Below, piece by piece: positions 1 to 4,669 of a stretch of 5,641 bases of DNA (within the stretch, counting starts at the first letter, position 1; each line of letters begins with the position of its first letter). Below the pieces are notes generated by a model. That model was not told where the DNA came from. It worked only from the letters and a program-made list of their open reading frames with translations, and ran no database searches. The position numbers and the translations under genes are program-made. The DNA is taken from NCBI GenBank assembly GCA_030612095.1, contig JAUWOO010000113.1, positions 1-5,641 on the forward strand, written 5' to 3'. The DNA comes from Thermoplasmatota archaeon. GTDB taxonomy: Archaea; Thermoplasmatota; E2; DHVEG-1.

Positions 1-1
1 A

Positions 2-496
2 TTTTTAATGTGGAGTGTGCTTCAATTTTTAGCCCCATTATCGTTGCCACATGGTAGTATTGATGATCTGTCTGGTCTTACAGCAGTCTCAGATAACGAG
101 GAACTGTTCAGTAAACTGCCCATTCCATGGAATGCAGTCTATTCTATAGGGGATAGATTATGCCATCAAAAAGCAGAACGCTCATTTTTTATCAATGATA
201 ATCAGATGCCTTTTTGTAGCAGATGCACGGCAATATGGCTGGGTTTGGCAATCGGCCTAGGAGTTATGGTTTTTTACAGAATTCAGTTGAATGAGAAGTT
301 CTTATTTGTAGTTGTAGCAGGTTTAGCACCCATAGGAATCGATGGAGTTGGTCAACTTTTTGGTTTTTGGGAAAGCACAAACATCATGCGCGTAGTAACC
401 GGTTTAATTATTGGTAGCATCTGTGGCATTTCCATTGGGATTATTATAGACGAAATTAAAACATTTCGTCCTTTTAAAAAAACAAAAAGTAATTAA
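2..496 (+). CDS. DUF2085 family membrane protein, probably 5'-partial
   Basis: Integral membrane protein of the DUF2085 family; no molecular function is known for the family. Numbering from the ATG at 8, the family signature is clear: C52-H53-Q54 followed by an arginine and a serine, then MPFCSRC at 67-73, then a helix at about 75-90. A second conserved block follows: D112-G113 and Q116, the W121-E-S-T-N125 patch, R128 and G132. Helices lie near 98-116 and 128-148, and the tail is basic (KPFKK-like). The three Cys and one His could bind a metal, which is inference. No in-frame stop precedes the ATG at 8 inside the window, and the N-terminus begins in the middle of what looks like a hydrophobic helix (LQFLAPLSLP), so the true start is probably upstream of the window. 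The next gene follows 36 bases downstream on the same strand. Confidence 0.85.
   Translation, partial: FLMWSVLQFLAPLSLPHGSIDDLSGLTAVSDNEELFSKLPIPWNAVYSIGDRLCHQKAERSFFINDNQMPFCSRCTAIWLGLAIGLGVMVFYRIQLNEKFLFVVVAGLAPIGIDGVGQLFGFWESTNIMRVVTGLIIGSICGISIGIIIDEIKTFRPFKKTKSN
473..480 (+). promoter_or_regulatory. Possible TATA box for the signal-peptide/zinc-ribbon gene
   Basis: TTTTAAAA-type element inside the 3' end of the DUF2085 gene, about 55 bases before the TTG start at 533. A start site about 25 bases downstream would give a leader of roughly 30 bases that includes the SD. The element is short and AT-rich and could be chance; the downstream gene may instead be co-transcribed with DUF2085. Confidence 0.25.
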
Positions 497-519
497 GAAG
501 GGAAAATCATCCCCCTGAT

Positions 520-526
520 GAGGTGA
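520..526 (+). promoter_or_regulatory. Shine-Dalgarno that fixes a TTG start at 533
   Basis: GAGGTGA, a close match to the archaeal 16S anti-SD, ends six bases before TTG 533. The only nearby in-frame ATG, at 518, runs into a stop after two codons, so the TTG is the supported start. The next in-frame ATG, at 560, would remove the positively charged N-region of the signal sequence. Confidence 0.7.
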
Positions 527-532
527 AGAAGG

Positions 533-961
533 TTGGATAACTCAAAAAAATTAGCAATAATGGCATTGGCATGTATTGTATTGTCAGTGGCAGTAGCAGC
601 AGTAGCAAGTGCACAAGATGATTATTGGGACTACTATGGAGATGACTATATAGCACCAGGGCTTTTGGGCCTTACAGGAGCGATGTGCTTTATACCCCTA
701 GTATTCCTTATAATTGGTATAGTGCTAGCTATATGGGTGTATAAAGACGCGCAAAAACGTGGCAGTAGCGGAGCGCTATGGCTGATAATAGTTCTATTAA
801 CCGGAATTATTGGTCTGATAATCTGGTTAGTTGTACGTCCACCAATTGGCGGAGAAAAAAAGGCAACAACATCTTCAGAAAGGAGATGCCCCAACTGTGG
901 TCGCGTTATACCCGACGATGCTAGAACGTGTCCATACTGTGGTAAAAATTTCGAAGGATAA
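533..961 (+). CDS. Secreted-start, PLDc_N-like membrane protein with C-terminal zinc ribbon
   Basis: Small membrane protein (142 residues) of unknown function. Residues 1-27 look like a signal peptide: two lysines, a hydrophobic core and an A-S-A cleavage-type motif ending at residue 27. A short stretch rich in Tyr and Asp follows (29-39). Two helices at about 51-70 and 82-101 flank a KDAQKRG loop; this hairpin resembles the phospholipase-D-nuclease N-terminal (PLDc_N) membrane module, a motif-level resemblance only. The C-terminus is a zinc ribbon with C119, C122, C133 and C136 in two CPxC knuckles. The start is TTG with a GAGGTGA SD six bases upstream. The ribbon is nearly the same as that of the next gene, which is otherwise unrelated. 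Role not recognised; a membrane-tethered adaptor is a guess. Confidence 0.82.
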   Translation: MDNSKKLAIMALACIVLSVAVAAVASAQDDYWDYYGDDYIAPGLLGLTGAMCFIPLVFLIIGIVLAIWVYKDAQKRGSSGALWLIIVLLTGIIGLIIWLVVRPPIGGEKKATTSSERRCPNCGRVIPDDARTCPYCGKNFEG

Positions 962-1032
962 AGCTATTTAAAAAATATATGATAAACAGAGGACATTGGA
1001 TGTAATACACATCTCCTTGTCTCCTCTTTCTA

Positions 1033-1066
1033 TTTTTCTACCACATTCTTTTTCATTTATTTTTTA
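1033..1066 (+). terminator. Oligo-T terminator region after the first zinc-ribbon gene
   Basis: Pyrimidine-rich stretch with T-runs at 1033-1037, 1049-1053 and 1060-1065 and no clear hairpin. Archaeal RNA polymerase terminates at T-runs in the non-template strand, so this is a plausible terminator for the gene ending at 961. Reading the stretch as protein gives a Phe/Ser/Leu-rich segment, which argues that it is not coding. The remaining bases of the 962-1151 gap hold a second AT-rich patch at 966-979 and nothing else recognisable. Confidence 0.45.
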
Positions 1067-1070
1067 CACA

Positions 1071-1080
1071 TATTTTAAAA
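1071..1080 (+). promoter_or_regulatory. Possible TATA box for the DUF4234 gene
   Basis: TATTTTAAAA directly after the T-runs. Initiation about 25 bases downstream would fall near 1100 and give a leader of about 50 bases to the ATG at 1152. An alternative AT-rich element at 966-979 would place the start nearer 1000. Neither is decisive. Confidence 0.3.
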
Positions 1081-1151
1081 TGCAAATTGCAGATGTTTTA
1101 GTGATAATCATACAAAGGATTCTTACGATAGATTTGCCTACACTAAAGAGA

Positions 1152-1592
1152 ATGCCCATTAAAAATAGAAATATTGCTTTGGTGTATATATACGGAATCC
1201 TCACACTTGGAATCTATTTCATATACTGGGAAATCTCAACAAAAAATGAGATAAATGATGAATTTAAAACAGACATTCCAACAGGATGGTTGCTCATTAT
1301 ACCAATCGCCAACATATATTGGCTCTACAGATATACTGAAGCTTTTGTAACAAAAGTAAAAGGTGATGATGATACTGCATTGTGGTTCATATTATTCTGG
1401 TTGGTAGGCATAATCATGCCGTGGATTGTACAATCAGAATTAAATAAACTTGCAGATGATCCTAATCTGTTACAAATCAGAAAACAAGGGCGACGAAATA
1501 ACGACAGAATATGTCCAAATTGTGGTCGTGTGATTCCACTTGAGGCGAACTTCTGCCCTTACTGTAACAAAAAGTTTGAATCATATTTGTAA
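1152..1592 (+). CDS. DUF4234 membrane protein with C-terminal zinc ribbon
   Basis: Membrane protein of 146 residues, function unknown. Residues 4-103 match the DUF4234 pattern: R-N-I-A-L at 6-10, helix 8-26 ending in YFIYWEI, the polar segment KNEINDEF, helix 45-58 with PIANIYWLYR, and helix 76-94 followed by QSELNKL. A linker rich in Arg, Lys and Asn (110-119) leads to a zinc ribbon with C121, C124, C135 and C138. The reading frame stays open upstream to a TTG at 996, but the extra 52 residues translate the T-rich terminator region and are not typical of DUF4234, so I chose the ATG at 1152. Its SD is weak (AAAGAGA just upstream). An ATG at 1080 is a less likely alternative. The ribbon shares 17 of 23 residues, from the first Cys to the FE pair, with the preceding gene. 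Confidence 0.8.
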   Translation: MPIKNRNIALVYIYGILTLGIYFIYWEISTKNEINDEFKTDIPTGWLLIIPIANIYWLYRYTEAFVTKVKGDDDTALWFILFWLVGIIMPWIVQSELNKLADDPNLLQIRKQGRRNNDRICPNCGRVIPLEANFCPYCNKKFESYL

Positions 1593-1618
1593 GGACACAG
1601 TATTTTGCAAACAGAGTT

Positions 1619-1628
1619 ACGCATGCGT
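1619..1628. repeat. 10-base perfect palindrome in a convergent gap
   Basis: ACGCATGCGT lies at the junction of the DUF4234 gene (+) and the small membrane gene (-), touching the stop codon of the latter. It is more GC-rich than its surroundings. A palindrome of this size is expected several times by chance in a window this long, so it may mean nothing. No T-run terminator is visible in this 35-base gap. Confidence 0.3.
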
Positions 1629-2107
1629 TATTGAAACTCTTTTCTCGAGATTGCTACTAGTATAATTGCAATTAGCGAAAGAATACTTGAAATAAATACT
1701 GGACCAATTGTAAATAATCCTAAAATACCTCCAGCAAGCACCAATCCCCACAGTTGTCTTCGCACTGACATGATGCCGCCAAGTATTGCAAATACTGAAA
1801 GGAAAAAACCTACAGTTCCACATATAACAAATAATTCTTTAATCGACTCTGCAGATAGGACAATTGATTCATACTCGGGAGCCATCGATCCGAGTTCAGG
1901 CAGGATAAAAGTTTCTATAAAGGAAACATCTATTGCCGCGAGTGACAGCCACATAAGTATAGAAAGACCACCCGCAATCATCAATAGAATACCAGCTATA
2001 AGTGGCTTTGAACTTTTATCTGAAGGCTGCTGAAAAGGATCGTCCATTATATTTTGTTCAAACATTTTATCTTCAAAATCAGCTGCAGGCACACTTCCTC
2101 TTTCCAA
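1628..2107 (-). CDS. Small four-helix membrane protein, unknown function (DUF4064-like)
   Basis: Membrane protein of 159 residues that I cannot assign a function. A polar, acidic N-terminal tail (1-34) precedes helices at about 35-58, 91-113, 119-134 and 135-155. The C-terminal half has a pattern that recurs in small archaeal membrane proteins: ILGGIMSVRRQ, WGL, AGGILGLFTIGP, then a helix ending in the AISRKEF tail; DUF4064 is the nearest family I can name, weakly. A loop of about 30 residues (60-90) with Glu, Asp and Pro separates helices 1 and 2. The start is TTG at 2107-2105, chosen because AGGTGG lies seven bases upstream; ATG codons at residues 15 and 21 lack this. It lies 49 bases downstream of the PrsW-like gene on the same strand and is probably co-transcribed with it. 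Confidence 0.75.
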   Translation of the reverse strand: MERGSVPAADFEDKMFEQNIMDDPFQQPSDKSSKPLIAGILLMIAGGLSILMWLSLAAIDVSFIETFILPELGSMAPEYESIVLSAESIKELFVICGTVGFFLSVFAILGGIMSVRRQLWGLVLAGGILGLFTIGPVFISSILSLIAIILVAISRKEFQ

Positions 2108-2114
2108 TGATATA

Positions 2115-2120
2115 CCACCT
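2115..2120 (-). promoter_or_regulatory. Shine-Dalgarno that fixes a TTG start at 2107
   Basis: Read on the - strand this is AGGTGG, seven bases before TTG 2107. It is the strongest initiation signal near the N-terminus of the small membrane protein and outweighs the internal ATG codons. Confidence 0.7.
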
Positions 2121-2156
2121 TTTAATTTTCAATAATGTGATGATTGCTATTTATTT

Positions 2157-2843
2157 CTATCCAGATTTCCGGCTTCTATCTCTTTTTCGACTTCTTGACA
2201 GAATTTTTGGCATTATCTTTTTAACTACATACCAAAAAACGATGCCACCATATACGACAAGCCCAGCAACAATTCCAAGTTTTAAGTATAAAGAAGGATC
2301 GTCTGAAGAAACTATCATCATGTCAATTATGAAGTTAAATGGTATTTGAACTATCATAGCTGCCAAAAGATATTTAGTTAGCTCACCAGCATATATTCCA
2401 TAACCTATACATGCCCCAGTTGCTCCGTGAAATAATATAATTCCTAGTGAGCCTATAACTATTAACGACAAAGCATACACATCACTTGTGATCAATGAGC
2501 TTACAGCTATAATTAGAAATGGGGTGAATACAGCGCCAAATCCCAAACCTAGGGATAATCCATAGATGGTTGTTTCTCTTTTTTCATGAAATCGGCCAAT
2601 GTTTAATATCATCGTTTTAAACAATTGCTCAAATAGGGCAAATAGGATTATATATGCAATTACTAAAGGTAAAGTAAAAGATCGTGCTATTGCTGCAAAA
2701 AATCCTAAGATAATTCCCACTACAAATGTTAAGAAAATATTTTTCTCTTTATAGTGTCCCTCATAACCCTTCAAACTAATGTAAAGTAGTATCAGTGCCG
2801 GTATTATACCAAGAAATAGGCTTGTCTGCGGTATTACGTCCAT
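2157..2843 (-). CDS. PrsW-like seven-helix membrane protein with degenerate active site
   Basis: Membrane protein of 228 residues with about seven helices (8-24, 36-51, 57-74, 94-117, 122-138, 141-166, 188-208) and a strongly basic tail (RSRKRDRSRKSG). The layout recalls PrsW-family intramembrane proteases: E72-Q-L-F-K76 where PrsW has EExxK, then Y94-G95 and G99-L-G-F-G103 where PrsW continues into a conserved Glu or Asn, then F138-H139 followed by Gly-rich GACIGYG, and finally IPFN170 where PrsW has a His. E72 and H139 are kept; the second Glu, the third acidic residue and the last His are not. If the relationship is real, the protein is probably not a protease, or uses different residues. 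The homology is inferred from motifs only; YhfC- or CPBP-type proteins are alternatives. The start is ATG 2843 without an SD, next to a TATA-like element, suggesting a leaderless transcript. Confidence 0.75.
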   Translation of the reverse strand: MDVIPQTSLFLGIIPALILLYISLKGYEGHYKEKNIFLTFVVGIILGFFAAIARSFTLPLVIAYIILFALFEQLFKTMILNIGRFHEKRETTIYGLSLGLGFGAVFTPFLIIAVSSLITSDVYALSLIVIGSLGIILFHGATGACIGYGIYAGELTKYLLAAMIVQIPFNFIIDMMIVSSDDPSLYLKLGIVAGLVVYGGIVFWYVVKKIMPKILSRSRKRDRSRKSG

Positions 2844-2863
2844 ATTTTGATCAGAGTGAAATA

Positions 2864-2880
2864 GGAAAGAATATATTAAA
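2864..2880. promoter_or_regulatory. Candidate shared TATA element between the divergent PrsW-like and tpiA genes
   Basis: The core AATATATT (2870-2877) is a perfect palindrome and reads as a TATA box on both strands. On the + strand the purine-rich GGAAAGA before it resembles a BRE; initiation near 2898-2902 would give tpiA a short leader with its SD. On the - strand, initiation about 27 bases away falls near 2847, four bases from the ATG at 2843. The geometry fits both genes, but the site is predicted from spacing alone. Confidence 0.45.
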
Positions 2881-2908
2881 GGTCATCGATTATCCTATGT
2901 TTAGGTTT

Positions 2909-2917
2909 GAGGAGTGG
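2909..2917 (+). promoter_or_regulatory. Shine-Dalgarno of tpiA
   Basis: GAGGAGTGG, with GGAG-type pairing potential, ends six bases before ATG 2924. It supports this ATG against upstream in-frame codons, the longest of which would overlap the divergent gene by 49 bases. Confidence 0.7.
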
Positions 2918-2923
2918 ATATTT

Positions 2924-3595
2924 ATGTTAAAAACACCAGTAATTGTTCTAAATGTAAAAACCTATGCTGAAGCAACAGGCAACGAATCATTAGAGATTGC
3001 AAGAATAATGAACAAGATTTCACAAGAAACAGGTGCCAGTATGGCAATTTGTGTACAAGCAACAGATATAACGATGTGTGCAGAAAAAGTAGATATTCCT
3101 GTTTTTGCAGAACATATTGATCCTATAAAACCAGGCAGCCATACAGGATGGACTCTGCCGGAGGCTGTAAAAACAGCTGGGGCAGTTGGAACTTTGATAA
3201 ATCATAGTGAACATCGTCTTATCCTTGCCGATATTGATGCCTGCATTACACGTTCAAAGGAACTAGGGCTTGATCATATTATTTGCACCAACAATGTTGC
3301 AACATCGAAAGCAGCTGCAACATTAAGTCCAAATTTCGTAGCAGTTGAACCACCGGAACTCATTGGGGGGGATATTTCAGTTACAACAGCCGATCCCGGT
3401 ATTATCAGTGGTAGTGTGGAAGTCGTAAGAACTGTTGACAAAAACGTTAAAGTTCTCTGTGGCGCAGGAGTAAAAAATGGAAAAGATGTTGCCAAATCCA
3501 TAGAACTAGGTGCAGAAGGAGTACTTTTAGCTAGCGGCATTGTAAAGGCAAAAGACAAAGAAAGCGTGATACGTGATCTAGCATCAGGCCTGTAA
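2924..3595 (+). CDS. tpiA: Triosephosphate isomerase, archaeal type
   Basis: Interconverts dihydroxyacetone phosphate and glyceraldehyde 3-phosphate in the cytoplasm, linking glycolysis, gluconeogenesis and the pentose-phosphate network. At 223 residues it has the short archaeal length (bacterial enzymes are about 250). Landmarks in order: N10 and K12 in NVKTY (substrate binding), EHIDPIKPGSHTG at 63-75, catalytic H94 in INHSEHR, catalytic E142 in VEPPELIG, the phosphate-binding GAGVKNGKD near 180-188, and LLASGIVKAKD near the end. All catalytic residues are present. Two positions differ from archaeal enzymes I can recall: E63 where Gln is common, and loop 6 reading IGGD where IGTG is common. 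The ATG at 2924 was chosen for the SD and because NVKTY then sits at the usual distance from the start. It converges on rpe with nine bases between stop codons. Confidence 0.96.
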   Translation: MLKTPVIVLNVKTYAEATGNESLEIARIMNKISQETGASMAICVQATDITMCAEKVDIPVFAEHIDPIKPGSHTGWTLPEAVKTAGAVGTLINHSEHRLILADIDACITRSKELGLDHIICTNNVATSKAAATLSPNFVAVEPPELIGGDISVTTADPGIISGSVEVVRTVDKNVKVLCGAGVKNGKDVAKSIELGAEGVLLASGIVKAKDKESVIRDLASGL

Positions 3596-3604
3596 TGTTA
3601 GGTT

Positions 3605-4252
3605 TTATAATTGTTTCAGTGACTGTATCACATCTTTGTAGCTTACACTTGTGAAAACAAAATTTCCTGCAACAATAACATTGGCGCCGTGTTCAATCGC
3701 AGTTTTTGCGGTTTTGTCATTTATTCCACCATCTACCTCTAAATAAATTTCTTTGTCTAGTTTACTAATTATGTCTCTAGTCTTTTTGATCTTAGGAAGG
3801 ACATCTTCGATAAAGCTCTGTCCACTAAAACCCGGATGAACCGACATAATTAAAACGAGATCCACGTTTTGAATAATTTCTTTTATTACATCAAGCGATG
3901 TTTCTGGATTTATAGATACTCCCACTTTGCACCCTAAATCTTTAACCTTATTGATAGTAGATAATATATCGTCACATGCTTCTGCATGGATAGTGATAAG
4001 ATCTGCGCCTGCCTTGGCGAATTGCTCAACATATTTGCCTGGATTTTCTATCATGAGATGAACATCAAAAAAGATATCCGATATTTTCCTAATCTTAGAA
4101 ACCACCACTGGACCAATTGTTATATTTGGGACAAAGTGTCCATCCATTACATCTATATGTATCCAATCTGCACCAGCATGCTCAACTGCTTTGATTTCTT
4201 CACCGAGTTTTGAAAAATCTGCTGAAAGAATTGACGGTGCCACTAATACCAT
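3605..4252 (-). CDS. rpe: Ribulose-phosphate 3-epimerase
   Basis: Interconverts D-ribulose 5-phosphate and D-xylulose 5-phosphate, a TIM-barrel metalloenzyme of the non-oxidative pentose-phosphate pathway. The length (215 residues) is normal. The family residues are all there: S7 in PSILSADF, metal ligands H32 and D34 in IHIDVMDGHFVPN, M36, H65 in DVHLMIE, M136 and the HPGFSGQ loop (139-145), catalytic and metal-binding D174 in EVDGGI, and the phosphate-binding AGNFVF at 195-200 (GSxVF is more common there). The ATG at 4252 has no SD but lies about 35 bases from a TATA box, fitting an almost leaderless transcript. It converges on tpiA across nine bases, so each transcript must end within or close to the other gene. 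Confidence 0.96.
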   Translation of the reverse strand: MVLVAPSILSADFSKLGEEIKAVEHAGADWIHIDVMDGHFVPNITIGPVVVSKIRKISDIFFDVHLMIENPGKYVEQFAKAGADLITIHAEACDDILSTINKVKDLGCKVGVSINPETSLDVIKEIIQNVDLVLIMSVHPGFSGQSFIEDVLPKIKKTRDIISKLDKEIYLEVDGGINDKTAKTAIEHGANVIVAGNFVFTSVSYKDVIQSLKQL

Positions 4253-4283
4253 ATTATTATCAAAAAATGCAATAGAGTTTTCC

Positions 4284-4291
4284 TTTATAAA
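4284..4291 (-). promoter_or_regulatory. TATA box of rpe
   Basis: TTTATAAA, centred about 35 bases before the rpe ATG. With archaeal spacing of about 25-27 bases, transcription would begin near 4260 and leave a leader of about eight bases, consistent with the absence of an SD. Confidence 0.5.
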
Positions 4292-4343
4292 CCTAAATGA
4301 TTATTTCCGAGCTTAAAATCAAATAATGTCCCAGATGGAAAAA

Positions 4344-4499
4344 CTATTTCTTCAGTTTTCTTATTTTAAATTCCCCAATCTCCACTGGAATTATTTCAAT
4401 TTCATCCCCATCATTTATATCATAAGCTTTAGCTAGTTGACTGGGGATAGTTAGCACGAGGCTACTACCCACCACGCGGGCTTTTCTTGTAAGAGGCAA
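4344..4499 (-). CDS. AbrB/MazE-like swapped-hairpin DNA-binding protein
   Basis: Small predicted transcription regulator of the AbrB/SpoVT/MazE fold, usually dimeric and DNA-binding; the target is unknown. The 51-residue product is essentially one domain: RKARVVGSSLVLTIPSQLA (5-23), the DNA-binding hairpin of the fold, then INDGDEIEIIPV (28-39), then the basic end FKIRKLKK. The frame remains open to an ATG at 4559, but the extra 20 residues lie over an AT-rich TATA-like element and are not part of the fold. TTG 4499 has GGTGG seven bases upstream, the same arrangement as the TTG start at 2107, so I chose it. AbrB-like proteins can be antitoxins, but no toxin gene adjoins. It diverges from the transaldolase gene, making that gene and itself the obvious candidate targets (inference). 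Confidence 0.82.
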   Translation of the reverse strand: MPLTRKARVVGSSLVLTIPSQLAKAYDINDGDEIEIIPVEIGEFKIRKLKK

Positions 4500-4506
4500 T
4501 TCCCAT

Positions 4507-4511
4507 CCACC
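4507..4511 (-). promoter_or_regulatory. Shine-Dalgarno that fixes a TTG start at 4499
   Basis: Read on the - strand this is GGTGG, seven bases before TTG 4499. It decides between the short 51-residue AbrB-like protein and a 71-residue form starting at 4559. Confidence 0.6.
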
Positions 4512-4532
4512 AAGATCAGTAATGTATAGCTG

Positions 4533-4544
4533 AATATATATATG
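4533..4544 (-). promoter_or_regulatory. TATA box of the AbrB-like gene
   Basis: On the - strand CATATATATATT, roughly 38 bases before the TTG start. Initiation about 25 bases downstream falls near 4511, at the edge of the SD. If used, it lies inside the longer reading frame and rules out the upstream ATG at 4559. Confidence 0.45.
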
Positions 4545-4562
4545 TTTTGGTTTTTTCAAATA

Positions 4563-4597
4563 TATCTAAATGTATCTATCTGATCTAAAAAAATCTC
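4563..4597. repeat. Phased ATCTA repeats, candidate operator between abrB-like gene and tal
   Basis: ATCTA occurs at 4564, 4574 and 4583, with a weaker ATCTC at 4593, that is at steps of 10, 9 and 10 bases. This is close to one helical turn per step, so the copies would face the same side of the DNA. The array lies in the gap between the divergent abrB-like and tal genes. An operator for the AbrB-like protein is a reasonable guess and nothing more. Confidence 0.4.
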
Positions 4598-4622
4598 TGG
4601 TCACTATGGCGTAATCTAACCA

Positions 4623-4632
4623 AAAAGATATG
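4623..4632 (+). promoter_or_regulatory. Possible TATA box of tal
   Basis: AAAAGATATG, with A-rich BRE-like bases before it. Initiation near 4653-4656 would give a leader of about 15 bases containing the SD-like GGAG (4656-4659) and GAGG (4662-4665). A second candidate, AAATATATC at 4558-4566, would start transcription near 4590. An 8-base palindrome AACATGTT lies at 4639-4646 between box and gene. Confidence 0.3.
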
Positions 4633-4669
4633 AACAAAAACATGTTACCCCTGCTGGAGTTGAGGCTTT

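Noticed and set aside
514..526. Box C-like TGATGA suggesting a C/D guide RNA
   Set aside because: No matching box D or second box pair at proper spacing; the stretch is better explained as the leader and SD of the gene at 533. A GTGATGA at 2136-2142 was rejected for the same reason.
590..612. Short GCAGTA-like tandem repeats
   Set aside because: They encode the Ala/Val core of the signal peptide; low-complexity coding sequence explains them.
1770..2033. Open + strand frame of 87 codons opposite the small membrane gene, and similar frames at 2002-2349, 646-894, 3274-3558 and 4645-4980
   Set aside because: Antisense shadows of well-supported genes; no SD, no recognisable domain, and compositions expected from the opposite strand.
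2795..2923. A longer triosephosphate isomerase starting at 2795
   Set aside because: It would overlap the divergent PrsW-like gene by 49 bases, pass through the TATA element, and add 43 residues not found in archaeal TIM. ATG 2924 has a good SD.
3585..3592. CAGGCCTG palindrome at the end of tpiA
   Set aside because: It is coding, and 8-base palindromes are expected about twenty times in a window of this length.
4300..4327. Inverted repeat ATTATTT / AAATAAT between rpe and the abrB-like gene
   Set aside because: Seven AT-only bases with a 14-base loop are expected by chance in this composition; no T-run follows on the - strand.
4344..4559. Toxin-antitoxin module around the AbrB/MazE-like protein
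   Set aside because: No small toxin-like reading frame adjoins; the neighbours are rpe and tal.
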